Below are positions 39,783 through 49,244 of a DNA stretch of 64,000 bases, piece after piece. The notes under the pieces are model-generated. The model was not told where the DNA came from, searched no databases, and saw nothing but the letters and a program-made list of their open reading frames with translations. Source of the stretch: Pseudomonadota bacterium (lineage in GTDB: Bacteria; Chloroflexota; UBA5177); assembly GCA_021324655.1 (NCBI GenBank), contig JAJPIP010000017.1:1-64000 (forward strand), read 5' to 3'. A program made the position numbers and the translations under genes. Numbering within the stretch: position 1 is the stretch's first letter; each line of letters opens with the position of its first letter.

Positions 39783-41258
39783 TCAACCGCTGGGCTCCCG
39801 TAACAACGGCTGGAGAGCAGTGACCAGCGATCGATGATAGTGACGCCAATCGGGCGTCATCAGCGCGTAGTAGTTGGGCACGTTCGGCTTGAAGGGGCCC
39901 ATCGGATTGAGCGCCCAGTAGGCCCATCCCACCTGCGGATGGGCGCGCATGTAGCGCACGAACGCAGTGAACCAGAAGCCCTGCTTGAGCGGATTCCGGC
40001 TCACGGTGCAGGAGTAGTAGTTGTTGCACGTCCCGAACTCGCCGACGAAGATCGGCGCCTGCATCCAGGGCGGCGCGGTGAGGAGATATCCCCAGTGCTT
40101 TGTCCAGTGTCGCATCAGCGACGCAAAGGTCGTGCTGCTATTGAACCAGTGGGCCAGGTACATTTGTGGACCGTATTCATGGACTGAGTACACCAACTGT
40201 CCGGGCCGGTCCAGGGTGATGGGATCGAATTGCACGCCCACCAGATTGCTGCCCCACAGGCCGCCCGTGAACTTACCCGTGTAGGGGTTGAAGTACATCT
40301 GGACCCCCTCCACCACAATCAGCAGGTGCGGGTTGACGGCCAGGAGGCGATTCCCGAGCGTCTGTGCGGCATAGTGCCAATCACGTGAGTAGTAATACGT
40401 TCCCTGGTAGGCACCCCAGAGCGGACCCTGGTTCACGTAGTTCTGGATGGTGGGATGACCCGAGGTCAGATGCGGCTCGTTGCGCAGATCAGCGCCGACA
40501 AAGGCCGAATCGTGCCGGAAGAGGTGTGCGAGTTCGAGCCAGTCCGCTTCCCACACCGACTCCGGATACTGCGCGGTATACCACAGGCCGGTGCTGTACT
40601 CCGGTCCCATCCCGGCCTCGGAACGGCTGTTGCAGAGAATGACACGCAATCGGAACCGGTGGGCCCGCTTCAGCAGGACGCCCATGATCTGGAGGGCGTG
40701 CATGCCGCGAAGCCGCGGATTCGCGTCGAGACCGGTGGTGACCACCGGGTTCGCACGCACCGTCGCATCGGCATACATGATGCGCAGGGCATTGAAACCC
40801 AGCCGGTGGATCGTGCGCAGGATGCTGTCGAGTGGCGCTCGGTCAAGTCCCGCCGGCACGAACGGAGCGTATTCGAAGCCGTACCAGTTGACCGCTTTCA
40901 GAGTGACCTTTGTGCCCCAGGCGGTGTAGAGCTGAGTTCCCTGGGCGTGCAGCCACAGGTCCCGATGCAGAGCGCGGAGAGCACGTGCCGACCCGGCCGC
41001 CGGGCCCTCGGGAGGCTGCGAGACGATCGATGCCGGAAGCGGTGTTCCGGTCGCGGGGGGCGTGCCGGTCGGCGCCGGATGGGAGCGGACGGGAGGCCGG
41101 GTGGATCGGACCGAGCGATGCTTCTGGGGCACGGCGACGCGAAACGCATGCTCCGCGTGACGGACTGGAGACGGCATCTGAGCGCGGAGGCCCAGGACGG
41201 TACCGAGGAGCAGGGGAACCGCTGCCAGCGTGGCGCCGGCCTGAGCGATACGACGCAT
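39783..41258 (-). CDS. Secreted GH5-like glycoside hydrolase
   Basis: A 491-residue exported protein: signal (LAAVPLLLGTVLGLRA), a Pro/Thr linker (about 30-90) and a GH5-type (beta/alpha)8 barrel. The acid/base Glu261 is in GADLRNEPH and the nucleophile Glu407 in FVGEFGT; the substrate-loop LKAVNWYGFE is typical of endoglucanases. It would cut a beta-glucan or mannan outside the cell; exact linkage is unknown. It lies 10 bp from the CvpA gene on the same strand. Confidence 0.85.
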   Translation of the reverse strand: MRRIAQAGATLAAVPLLLGTVLGLRAQMPSPVRHAEHAFRVAVPQKHRSVRSTRPPVRSHPAPTGTPPATGTPLPASIVSQPPEGPAAGSARALRALHRDLWLHAQGTQLYTAWGTKVTLKAVNWYGFEYAPFVPAGLDRAPLDSILRTIHRLGFNALRIMYADATVRANPVVTTGLDANPRLRGMHALQIMGVLLKRAHRFRLRVILCNSRSEAGMGPEYSTGLWYTAQYPESVWEADWLELAHLFRHDSAFVGADLRNEPHLTSGHPTIQNYVNQGPLWGAYQGTYYYSRDWHYAAQTLGNRLLAVNPHLLIVVEGVQMYFNPYTGKFTGGLWGSNLVGVQFDPITLDRPGQLVYSVHEYGPQMYLAHWFNSSTTFASLMRHWTKHWGYLLTAPPWMQAPIFVGEFGTCNNYYSCTVSRNPLKQGFWFTAFVRYMRAHPQVGWAYWALNPMGPFKPNVPNYYALMTPDWRHYHRSLVTALQPLLREPSG

Positions 41259-41267
41259 GGACTCACT

Positions 41268-41783
41268 CTACGGCATCAGGGCCAGATGCGGCAGGAGCGG
41301 ATGAATGGCTGGTAAAGACTGGAGCAGGACGTGCGCCGCGCTGGAGTGAGCGACCGCCGCGCGAACGGTGCGATTGGGCGCATGGCGGGCGAGGGCGAGG
41401 AGCATGGCGAGTACCAGGGCGGTCTGGATGAGGGCCAGGGCCGCACCAGCCAGACTATCGAGTGGCCCGAGCAGCGCCAGTCGCGCGATGCGGCGCACAC
41501 CGCGTGCCAGGATCAAAATCGCCGCCCAGATGATGGCAAAGGTGACCAGGTAGGAGGTCGCCGCGAGCCAGTGACTGTGACCCATAATCCCGGCGAGCGC
41601 GCTCCGCGCCGTTCCGTCGGCAGCACGTGCCAGCACCAGAGCAATCACGACGCCTGCCGTCAAGGCGACTTCCACGATCAGACCTCGCCGCAGTCCCGAT
41701 AGCGCGCCCATCACCAGCGCCGCGATGACCACGATCGTCACAATCAGGCCATTCGAGATGCCGGCCGGCGCGAGTACGCTCAT
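41268..41783 (-). CDS. CvpA-family membrane protein
   Basis: A 171-residue protein with about four transmembrane helices and the CvpA pattern (GALSGLRRGLIVEVALTAGVVIAL, LARGVRRIARLALLGPLDSLAGAALALIQTAL). In E. coli CvpA is linked to colicin V production and membrane homeostasis. The ATG overlaps the endonuclease V stop (ATGA, 41780-41783), so the genes are coupled. Confidence in the family is good, function modest. Confidence 0.8.
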   Translation of the reverse strand: MSVLAPAGISNGLIVTIVVIAALVMGALSGLRRGLIVEVALTAGVVIALVLARAADGTARSALAGIMGHSHWLAATSYLVTFAIIWAAILILARGVRRIARLALLGPLDSLAGAALALIQTALVLAMLLALARHAPNRTVRAAVAHSSAAHVLLQSLPAIHPLLPHLALMP

Positions 41784-42499
41784 CGCAACGCTCCGGCCTG
41801 GTCCGCCTTCACACGTGCCTTGTACTCCGCCACCATCCGGTGAGCGAGACCGGTCGGCTCCGGCAGGAAGGTATTGGGCCGCGTACAGGCGAGGACGATC
41901 TGGAGAGCCGGCTCCAACGTGATGAGGTGGCCGGGGGAGACGAAGAGCGGAGAATGGCCGACTTTGGTACGCACAGCCGCTCCCACTACCTCTCCCCGGT
42001 CGCTAACCGGCGTCCAGGCGCCGAATTCCTGCGCCGGTTCGTCATAGCGGCCGACCAGCCTGGATTTCGCCACGCCGATGGACGGCTTACCGAACAGGAC
42101 GCCGAGATGTGAGGCGATGCCGATGCGCCGGGGGTGAGCATAGCCCTGGCCGTCGAACATGATGACATCCGGATTGGCATCGAGATCGCGATAGGCCGCG
42201 ACGATGGCCGGCGCTTCCCGAAAGGTAAGCAGACCCGGGATGTAAGGAAAGGTCACCGGAACGGCGGCGTAGCTCTCGGCCGATACCGTCAGGTCGGGGA
42301 GGGTGACGACCACCACGGCAGCATAGGCGATCCAGGCGTCGCCCTCTCGTGAGTATCCATTGTCGATTCCAGCCACCTGCCGGATGCCGCCGACCGATAC
42401 GACATCCCGCAGATCGACCAGAGCGCGCATCTCATCCTGGATGTGGCGCGCCTCCGTGCCCGAGACGTTCCAGCCGTGTCTCTCGCGAACCTGGGGCAT
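41780..42499 (-). CDS. nfi: Endonuclease V
   Basis: A 239-residue DNA repair enzyme that nicks near deaminated adenine (inosine). Features are VAGIDNGYS with a catalytic Asp, a strand with YIPGLLTFREAPAI, the DVIMFDGQGYAHPRRIGIASHLGV block with Asp and His, and GVAKSRLVG. Length is typical. It overlaps the CvpA gene start and lies 9 bp below the PHP gene, forming a compact set on the minus strand. Confidence 0.93.
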   Translation of the reverse strand: MPQVRERHGWNVSGTEARHIQDEMRALVDLRDVVSVGGIRQVAGIDNGYSREGDAWIAYAAVVVVTLPDLTVSAESYAAVPVTFPYIPGLLTFREAPAIVAAYRDLDANPDVIMFDGQGYAHPRRIGIASHLGVLFGKPSIGVAKSRLVGRYDEPAQEFGAWTPVSDRGEVVGAAVRTKVGHSPLFVSPGHLITLEPALQIVLACTRPNTFLPEPTGLAHRMVAEYKARVKADQAGALR

Positions 42500-42507
42500 A
42501 GCCCATC

Positions 42508-43233
42508 CTAGCGAGTGGTTGCTTCACGCCATAGGTTGCGCACCCAACCCGGGCGCGTCATCGAGCGGCGCCGCGTAAAGGAGCGGGCGTGCGGCGGGAG
42601 AACGGGGCGAGAGACCAGTACCGCGGTCGTGGTACCCCCCTGAAGGGCGGCCAGGAAATCGGCCGTCCCGCTGCCGGGGTACCGAGTAAAGGCGGACCCA
42701 ACCGCCGACCGGTCGTGCGCGTCACTCCCGGCGACGCGCGCGAGGCGTGCGTCCAGCGCTGCGATACCCGCGCTTAGCCGCTCCTGGGCGGCGGCGCTGA
42801 TGCCGGCGTTGATTGCCTCGATCCCGTCGAGGCGCCGCCCTCGCGCCAATCCCCGGCGAATGGTCGGGACGAGCCACGGCGGGTAGACAGGGTGAGCGGG
42901 AAGAGCAATGGCGCCATGCCGATGCGCGAAGTCGACGGTCCACCAGAATGGGCGCAACGAAGGGATATCGACGATACTGCCACCCGGAAAGTACACCAGG
43001 AGGTGGCCGGCGCCGTTGGTGACTTCCACGCCGGGCAGGAAGTCGAAGCGATAGCGTCCGCGCCGGTAGATCTCCCAGGCGGCCCGCGCCGTATCCGCAT
43101 TGTCATGATCGGTGAGTCCGAAGAGATCGAGGTCGGTTTCCTCCTCGACGTGCCGGAACATCTCCTCGATTGACTGATTGCCGTCACACCACCCGTCGTG
43201 ACAGGTGTGGGCATGGAGGTCTGCCTTGCCCAT
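42508..43233 (-). CDS. PHP-domain phosphoesterase
   Basis: A 241-residue PHP protein with metal-binding motifs KADLHAHTCHDG, GLTDHDN, FLPGVEVTN, PAHPVYPP and GSDAHDRS. Related small PHP proteins (YciV-like) hydrolyse nucleotides or phosphoesters. Position next to endonuclease V is consistent with nucleic-acid repair or turnover but does not prove it. It sits 4 bp from the metallopeptidase gene. Confidence 0.85.
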   Translation of the reverse strand: MGKADLHAHTCHDGWCDGNQSIEEMFRHVEEETDLDLFGLTDHDNADTARAAWEIYRRGRYRFDFLPGVEVTNGAGHLLVYFPGGSIVDIPSLRPFWWTVDFAHRHGAIALPAHPVYPPWLVPTIRRGLARGRRLDGIEAINAGISAAAQERLSAGIAALDARLARVAGSDAHDRSAVGSAFTRYPGSGTADFLAALQGGTTTAVLVSRPVLPPHARSFTRRRSMTRPGWVRNLWREATTR

Positions 43234-43237
43234 GACG

Positions 43238-45121
43238 CTACGGTGTGACGGACAGCGTGTACGCCGAGCGCGCTGTGGTTTTGGGAGCGGAGGAGAAGGC
43301 GACGACCACCAACTTGGTGAGCCCTGCCGTGTTCAGCGTCATCGAGCCGCGGGCACCCGCCACGGGCATCGGGACCACGTGTGGGCCGCGGGCCCCGTAT
43401 TCCACGAGCTGGACGTCCCAACGCAAGGGGACGCGGCCGGACAGCGTCGGGACGAAGCCGTTGGCCTGCCAGCCGCTGCCGTCGTCCGACCAGTGAATCT
43501 CCGGGATGGTGATGTTCTTGATCACCATGCCCTGGCCGTTGTACTCGTCGTCGGTAACGTACTGGAAGCGCAGGAGGACAGACCGGCCCGCATATCGCGT
43601 GAGGCTGACCGTCTCGTTCCGCCAGCGCTTGCTCTGGCCGGTGTAGCCGTTCCCGAAGTTCTCACCGTTGGGGTTCGATGTTGTCGTCTCGGTGCCGCGC
43701 AGCGTCGTCCAGGTCTTTCCGCCGTCACGTGAGACCTCGACATAGGCGTAGTCGTAGTTGGTTTCGATGTCGTACATGGTGCGGAAGTGGAGGGTGGCGT
43801 GACGCACATGCCGTAGGTCGACCGTCCGCTGCAGGCTGGTCTGAATCATGTCACCGCGGTTCGTCCACCAGCCGCCGTCCTCCCCGGGAAACGTCACGAT
43901 CGGCACCGTGACCGGCGCGGAAAAACGAAGATGCACGATTCCTCCCAGATGCTTGACGACGGTATATTGCGCCGCCCAGGACGGGATCGACTGGGTCTCG
44001 GAGAACGGGACCTCTCGCGACACATGCTGGCTGACGGTACTGGGGAGCCCCGCGTAGGCGTAGATCCCGTGGGCGAGGCCGCGGTCGTCGATCTCATTGG
44101 CAACGGCCCAGTGGGCGAAGATCTGACGCGCTGTGATCGGCAGATGATGCCGCCGCAGCACGTCGTTGATGAGCTCGAAATCGGTGTACTTGTGGTCGGC
44201 GACGATGTCGTGAATCACCGCGCGGCCAAAGTGCTGATAGACGTACATCAGATAGAGGTACGCCCCGCCGTAGTGCGGAATCGTCGACGCGTCATTCAGG
44301 CTCCAGGAATTCAGCTGCGTCGTCGGTGCTGCCAGGAAGGACTGCGCCTCGTAATCGGCCGGGTAGTGATTGAGATACTCAGCCAGCATGGACATGCCCT
44401 CATTGAGCCAGGCATTGTCACGTGAGTGCATGTGCCAGTGGATCATGTGCTGAAACTCGTGGGCCATGATCTGGTTGAAGTCGCTGTTGCCCGGCATGGT
44501 GGCGGCCGAATTCATATAGATCATCTCGTGCTGATTGCTGTACGGATTCACCACTCGCGGATACTCATCCTCCGATGAGAAGAAACCGGCGGCCGAGGAG
44601 CTGCGCAGATTCCCGATGAGGCAGACGATGTGGACGTCATCGTCGACGCCGGGGCGCCACTCGCTGCCGAAGAACGACCGGTCGGTCGGGTAGGTCGATC
44701 GCTCGAAATGTTGCGCTGCCGCCAGCAACGCGGAGGGGTTGTACGAGAGGCCGTTCTGGACGTACATGACGAGATGCGGGGTCCTGGCCCGAATCGTCGC
44801 GTTCATCTTGAAATAGGTGTTCTGGTCGTCACTCAACACCCAGAAGGTTTCCTGCGCGCCGATAGCATCGTTGGGTGGCGTGCGGCGCACGACGTGCGGA
44901 ATCGGGCGTGGCGGACGCAGCTTGAGCTGATCGGTCAGCTGATACAGATTGCGCGGCGTCAGCGGCTGTGTCACGTAAAAGGACAGGCCGTGCCGAAACG
45001 GGGACGCCGCGGAGAGCGGGTGCAGAATGGCGAGCGCAAGGCAGCCGGCCAGGAGGGGTGCGAGGAGGTGGGGGCGCACGCAGCGGGCTCGGCTAGTCGC
45101 GCGCTGCCCGCGGATGGGCAC
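43238..45121 (-). CDS. Secreted zinc metallopeptidase (HExxH) with C-terminal sandwich domains
   Basis: A 627-residue exported protein with signal peptide PHLLAPLLAGCLALAILHP. The zinc site is HEFQHMIHWHMHSRDNAWLNEG (two His of HEFQH plus downstream Glu in NEG), as in M6/immune-inhibitor-like and related gluzincins. Then come beta-rich modules with MAM-like blocks (FRTMYDIETNYDYAYVEVS, VLLRFQYVTDDEYNGQGMVI). The frame opens at GTG 45121 inside xerD; GTG 45079 gives a neater signal peptide. Extracellular; target unknown. Confidence 0.8.
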   Translation of the reverse strand: MPIRGQRATSRARCVRPHLLAPLLAGCLALAILHPLSAASPFRHGLSFYVTQPLTPRNLYQLTDQLKLRPPRPIPHVVRRTPPNDAIGAQETFWVLSDDQNTYFKMNATIRARTPHLVMYVQNGLSYNPSALLAAAQHFERSTYPTDRSFFGSEWRPGVDDDVHIVCLIGNLRSSSAAGFFSSEDEYPRVVNPYSNQHEMIYMNSAATMPGNSDFNQIMAHEFQHMIHWHMHSRDNAWLNEGMSMLAEYLNHYPADYEAQSFLAAPTTQLNSWSLNDASTIPHYGGAYLYLMYVYQHFGRAVIHDIVADHKYTDFELINDVLRRHHLPITARQIFAHWAVANEIDDRGLAHGIYAYAGLPSTVSQHVSREVPFSETQSIPSWAAQYTVVKHLGGIVHLRFSAPVTVPIVTFPGEDGGWWTNRGDMIQTSLQRTVDLRHVRHATLHFRTMYDIETNYDYAYVEVSRDGGKTWTTLRGTETTTSNPNGENFGNGYTGQSKRWRNETVSLTRYAGRSVLLRFQYVTDDEYNGQGMVIKNITIPEIHWSDDGSGWQANGFVPTLSGRVPLRWDVQLVEYGARGPHVVPMPVAGARGSMTLNTAGLTKLVVVAFSSAPKTTARSAYTLSVTP

Positions 45122-46013
45122 GGTCCCACTGCTCGCGTAGCCGGTCGGGCGTCACGTGGGTGTAGATCTGGGTCGTGGAAATGTTGGAGTGGCCCAGCAG
45201 CTCTTTGAGCGAGTACAGGCCGTCCTGGCCGTCCTTCCACAACTCGCTGAGATGGTGCGTGGCGAAGCTGTGCCGCAGCGTGTGCGGTGAGATGTCGTCG
45301 ATCCCGGCACGCCGCCCGTATTCCTTGAGGATCAGCCAGAATCCCTGCCGCGTCAGCTTCTTCCCGTGGTGATTGAGAAAGAGGCCCTTCTCGCTGGCAA
45401 AGCGCAGGAGAGCGGGACGCCCGTCCTCCAGGTACTGGACGAGAGCCGCCCGCGCATTGGCGCCGAACGGGATGCGACGTTCTTTATTGCCTTTTCCCAG
45501 GCAGCGGACGTGATCGATCGTCATGTCCACGTCACCGATCTCGAGCTGAACCAACTCGCTGACGCGCATTCCGGTGGCCCACAGCATACGGAGCATGGCA
45601 CGATCGCGCAGTCCCGCCGGGTTGTCGGTAGCAGGAAGTGCCAGCAGAAACTCGACGTCATCCTCGTGCAGGTAGTGCGGAAGATACTTCTTGATGCGCG
45701 GCGAGGCCAGTTGATCGGCCAGGCCGGAGCTCACCAGCCCCTCTCCCTCCAGGAAGTGGAGGAAAGAGCGGACCGCCGCGATCTTGCGGGCGCGCGTCGT
45801 GTCGGCGCTGTAGCGGCCGCGCAGGTACAGCGGATAGCGCTGCAGAACCTCACCGTCGATCGCGCCGTCGGCGTGTCCCTCATCCTCGAGGAAGGCGGCG
45901 AACTGACTGAGGTCATTGCGGTAGGCAGCCGCCGTATTGGGGGAGAAGCCCCGCTCGGCCGCGATGTACTGCAGGAAGTTATCGATCTGAGTATGAAAAG
46001 TATCTGTTGTCAT
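45093..46013 (-). CDS. xerD: Tyrosine recombinase XerD/XerC-type
   Basis: A 306-residue recombinase resolving chromosome dimers. The N-terminal SAM-like domain (1-100) precedes the catalytic domain with R150 (ATGMRVSEL), K174, H244-R247 (HTLRHSFATH), H275 (LLGHSNIS) and Tyr284 (QIYTHV), so the site is complete. Chromosomal context without phage genes favours housekeeping Xer over an integrase. The ATG overlaps the aminotransferase stop (ATGA). XerC and XerD cannot be separated here. Confidence 0.92.
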   Translation of the reverse strand: MTTDTFHTQIDNFLQYIAAERGFSPNTAAAYRNDLSQFAAFLEDEGHADGAIDGEVLQRYPLYLRGRYSADTTRARKIAAVRSFLHFLEGEGLVSSGLADQLASPRIKKYLPHYLHEDDVEFLLALPATDNPAGLRDRAMLRMLWATGMRVSELVQLEIGDVDMTIDHVRCLGKGNKERRIPFGANARAALVQYLEDGRPALLRFASEKGLFLNHHGKKLTRQGFWLILKEYGRRAGIDDISPHTLRHSFATHHLSELWKDGQDGLYSLKELLGHSNISTTQIYTHVTPDRLREQWDRAHPRAARD

Positions 46014-47227
46014 GCACCTGTTCTCCCCGGGTAGACGCGCAGCGCCTCCCGCAGAATCGTCATGGCACGCTCCAGCGCCGGCTCTTCGAGCACGTAGGCG
46101 AAGCGAACCTCCTGTGTCCCCCTGCCGGGGGTCAAATAGAAACCGTCTCCCGGCGAGATCATCAACGTCTCACCGTCGAGCCGGAAGTCGGTGAGCAGCC
46201 AGGAGGCGAAGCGCTCACCATCGTCAATTGGGAGGACTGCAAAGATGTAGAAAGCGCCTTCCGGACGGCGTACCTGCACGCCCTCTATGTCCCGGAGGTG
46301 GGCGTACACGACATCGCGCCGCGAGCGATAGATCTCCGCCAGAGGATCCGTGTACGGACGAGGATCATGGAGGAGGGGAATCACGGCTCGCTGCTCAACC
46401 GTCGGCGCGGAGAGCCGGGCCTGGGCGAAGCGCAAGACTCCTTCCATCACGCCCGGATGCCGGCTCGCCAGACAGCCGATGCGTGCTCCCGTCGCGCCGA
46501 AACGCTTGGAGACGCTGTCGACCACGATCGTCCGGCCGGCCGTCCTCGCGAGCTTGAGCATGCTGGTGTCGCGCGGTCCCTCGAAAACGATCTCTCGGTA
46601 GGTCTCGTCGGAGATAAGGAAGAGAGAATGCCGCTCCGCAATGTCGCTCAGCATCTCAAGTTCGGATGGGGTGTAGACGGTCCCGGTCGGATTGCCCGGT
46701 GTGCAGAAGAGGATGGCCCGTGTCCGCGGTGTGATCCGGCTCTCGATCTCTTCCGGCGCCGGCAGATGGTAGCCGTCCTCCGACCGCAGCGCAATAGGGG
46801 CGATGCCGACCGAGCTCATGACGGCGAAGCCGAAGTAATTGGCATAGGTCGGCTCGAAAACGATGACCTCATCGCCGGGATCGGCGATCGCCATGAGGGC
46901 AAAGAGCACGGCCTCACTCCCGCCAAGGGTCACCAACAGCTCCGATCGGTCGAGATCGAGGCCGATCTGCTCGTAGTATGCTTGCCAGGCGGCGACGGTA
47001 TCGTCAAGACCGGCTGACGGCGCGTAGGGCAGTAGACCGCTGCGGTAGTCCCGGATCCCCGCCATCAGCGCCTCGGGGGCCAGAAGGTCCGGTTGACCGA
47101 TATTCAGGTGGTAAATGTGCACGCCCTCGTCGCGCGCACGGTCGGCCAGAGGGGTGAGCTTGCGGATCGGGGAGGGGAGCGCATGTTGCGCTCGGGATGA
47201 GGCTCGCACCTCGTTTCCCGTGAGCAT
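46010..47227 (-). CDS. Class I/II PLP aminotransferase (AspC-like)
   Basis: A 405-residue PLP enzyme of fold type I. Landmarks: HLNIGQPDLLAPEALM, FCTPGNPTGTVY with the PLP-stacking Asn, ISDETYREIVF with the Asp, and the Lys in VVDSVSKRFGATGARIGC. The C-terminal PEGAFYIFAVLP and Arg (TQEVRFAYV) bind the substrate carboxylate. ATG 47227 is chosen because GGAGGT lies 9 nt upstream. Substrate could be aspartate, alanine or aromatic amino acids. Coupled to xerD. Confidence 0.9.
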   Translation of the reverse strand: MLTGNEVRASSRAQHALPSPIRKLTPLADRARDEGVHIYHLNIGQPDLLAPEALMAGIRDYRSGLLPYAPSAGLDDTVAAWQAYYEQIGLDLDRSELLVTLGGSEAVLFALMAIADPGDEVIVFEPTYANYFGFAVMSSVGIAPIALRSEDGYHLPAPEEIESRITPRTRAILFCTPGNPTGTVYTPSELEMLSDIAERHSLFLISDETYREIVFEGPRDTSMLKLARTAGRTIVVDSVSKRFGATGARIGCLASRHPGVMEGVLRFAQARLSAPTVEQRAVIPLLHDPRPYTDPLAEIYRSRRDVVYAHLRDIEGVQVRRPEGAFYIFAVLPIDDGERFASWLLTDFRLDGETLMISPGDGFYLTPGRGTQEVRFAYVLEEPALERAMTILREALRVYPGRTGA

Positions 47228-47353
47228 AAACCCCTGTACCTCCGTCCTTCCTGGCAGCCGTGACTTGGGAGGGGACAAGTGGGCCAGGGACGTTATGTTC
47301 AGCGTGACCGGCCATTCTAGCAAGTCTGTCTGGGGGATGAGGGCCGGACCTTC

Positions 47354-47824
47354 CTACCCGATGGGCCGGACCAGGAGCGCGGCAACCGGTGCGTGATCCA
47401 CCAGGAACCGCGCCGTCTTGCCCAGAGAGTGCGGGCCTGGCCTCTCGTTGTGCCGCGCTCCGACGACGATCAGTTCTGCTGCCAGCTCCACGGCCAGATC
47501 CCGAATCACCTCGTTGGGGCGTCCACGCCGGACTACGTCGCGCATGGTCCCCTCCGGTATGCCGGCTGCCACCAGGGCCTGTCGCGCTCCGGTAAGAACC
47601 TGGTGCGCTCGCTCCTGTTCGGCGCTCTCTATATCGGCCGATCGCTGCGGCGGCAGGGGGAGCGTGCCTCCAGGACGGTGCCGGCCGATCGCCAGACCGT
47701 CGCGGCGGCGCTCGTCGATCACATGGACCAGCAGCACCTCCGCTTGGACGAGCGGCGCCAGCTCCGCGACGCGCCTGAAGTATGCGATTCCCTCATCGCC
47801 ACCCACCGCGATGAGCACTCTCAT
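47354..47824 (-). CDS. Universal stress protein (UspA family)
   Basis: A 156-residue Usp domain. It begins MRVLIAVGGDEGIAYFRRVAELA and has the ATP-binding-like signature LIVVGARHNERPGPHSLGKTARFLVDHAPVAALLV near the C-terminus. The G-x2-G-x9-G pattern is changed (ARHNERPG... LGKTA), so nucleotide binding is uncertain. Usp proteins help cells survive energy stress. It lies 17 bp below the ArsB-like transporter and may share its transcript. Confidence 0.85.
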   Translation of the reverse strand: MRVLIAVGGDEGIAYFRRVAELAPLVQAEVLLVHVIDERRRDGLAIGRHRPGGTLPLPPQRSADIESAEQERAHQVLTGARQALVAAGIPEGTMRDVVRRGRPNEVIRDLAVELAAELIVVGARHNERPGPHSLGKTARFLVDHAPVAALLVRPIG

Positions 47825-47841
47825 GGCCCCAGCCTACTCCT

Positions 47842-49134
47842 TCACCGGCCCGTCAACCAGAGGCCGAGGACGGCGGTCACCAGCATGGGCGGGGTGACGA
47901 TCGCACCAATGCGCAGGTAGTCCAGGGCCGAGATATTAAGTCCCTTGCGGCGCAGGAAGAGAAGCCAGATCAGCGTCGCCAGTGAGCCCAGGTGGGTCAG
48001 GTTGGGGCCGAGATCGCAGCCGAGAATCGACCCGAAGATGAGATCCGATCGGATGATACCGGTCACGCCCAGCGAGTGAATCGTCGAGACCATGACCAGC
48101 GCCATCGGCAGGTTATTGATGACATTGGAGCCGGCGGCCGACCCGACCACGCCCGCGGCGATCGCCGCGGGGGGTGAGGTGGTGCCGGCGACGACCAGCG
48201 CCCGTCCCAGCAGGGCCGTGATCCCGCTGTCGTGCAGCCCTTGCACGACGATCAGCATGCCCGCGATGAAACCGAAGATCGGCCAGCTGATCTCTGTGAC
48301 AAGAAGGCGGGGGCGTAGCAGGCGCAGGGTGGCCAGATTGAGAGCCAGCGCGCCCGCTCCCACCACGGCCACCACTCCCAGAGGGAATCGCAGAGCGGCG
48401 CCGGCGAGGTAGGCAGCCGCCAGCGCGGCGAGGAGGCCGAGCGTGCGCCCAAAGCCCGGCACGGCGACACGGGGGCTGATGTCCGCGAAACGTCCCCGCA
48501 GGCTACGCCGAAACAGGACGAGAAAGACGGTCAGGTTGACGAGGATAACGAGAATCGCGGGTAACCAGAGCCGGCTCACGTACGCGCCGAGTGTCAGGTG
48601 AAAGCGGTCCACCATGATGACGTTGAGAGGATTGCTGACGGGAAAGCCGATCGACGCGGTATCGGCGATGAAGGTGGTGGCATACACAAAAGGGAGCGGA
48701 TCGAGGGCGAGGCGAAGCACGAGCGCGTACACGATCGGGGTCAGGACGAGGGCGGCGGAGTCGTTGGCAAAGAGGAGGGAGATACCGGCGCCGATCACGA
48801 AGACGCCCAGGTAGAGGACGACCACGCGTCCACCCGCGACTCGGGCGACCCCGTCCGCGACCCGATCGAAGACGCCGGATTGGTCGGACAAGGCGGCGAT
48901 CGCCATCATGCCGAGAAAGAAGAGGAAGATGTTCCAGGTCTGGACCTCGACGGCGAGCGCCTGCCGCACCGGAACCAGGCCCAGGACGAGCATGGCCAGC
49001 GCCCCGATCACCGCCGTGATTCCCTCATTCAGGCCCGCCGGCCGGGTGACGATGAGTGCCAGGGTGATCACCGCGACCAGCGCGGCAAGCGCAACGTGCA
49101 ACCCCCTTACCTCTGAACGCCGTCCCGCCAACAC
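47842..49134 (-). CDS. ArsB/NhaD-type anion or cation transporter
   Basis: A 430-residue membrane protein of the ion-transporter superfamily with about 11 helices. Diagnostic blocks are LFANDSAALVLTPIVYAL, SIGFPVSNPLNVIMV, AGSNVINNLPMALVM and LGCDLGPNLTHLGSLATLIW, close to ArsB arsenite pumps. No arsR or arsC is near, so arsenite as substrate is not shown. The frame begins at GTG 49134; TTG 49101 behind AGGTAAGGGG is a possible alternative. Upstream is pckA on the same strand. Confidence 0.82.
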   Translation of the reverse strand: MLAGRRSEVRGLHVALAALVAVITLALIVTRPAGLNEGITAVIGALAMLVLGLVPVRQALAVEVQTWNIFLFFLGMMAIAALSDQSGVFDRVADGVARVAGGRVVVLYLGVFVIGAGISLLFANDSAALVLTPIVYALVLRLALDPLPFVYATTFIADTASIGFPVSNPLNVIMVDRFHLTLGAYVSRLWLPAILVILVNLTVFLVLFRRSLRGRFADISPRVAVPGFGRTLGLLAALAAAYLAGAALRFPLGVVAVVGAGALALNLATLRLLRPRLLVTEISWPIFGFIAGMLIVVQGLHDSGITALLGRALVVAGTTSPPAAIAAGVVGSAAGSNVINNLPMALVMVSTIHSLGVTGIIRSDLIFGSILGCDLGPNLTHLGSLATLIWLLFLRRKGLNISALDYLRIGAIVTPPMLVTAVLGLWLTGR

Positions 49135-49160
49135 ATCAGGGGAGATCGCCGTCTAGGGGA

Positions 49161-49200
49161 TGCCGCGTGTGGCGGATCGTCCTCGTCACGGCACGCGGCA
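49161..49200 (-). terminator. Hairpin between pckA and the transporter gene
   Basis: TGCCGCGTG (49161-49169) pairs with CACGCGGCA (49192-49200) around a 22-nt GC-rich loop. It follows the pckA stop on the minus strand. No T-run, so termination is tentative. Confidence 0.45.
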
Positions 49201-49244
49201 GAGGGCGCGGGCAGGGCCGACCCGCACGCGCGCCACAACCGGCT

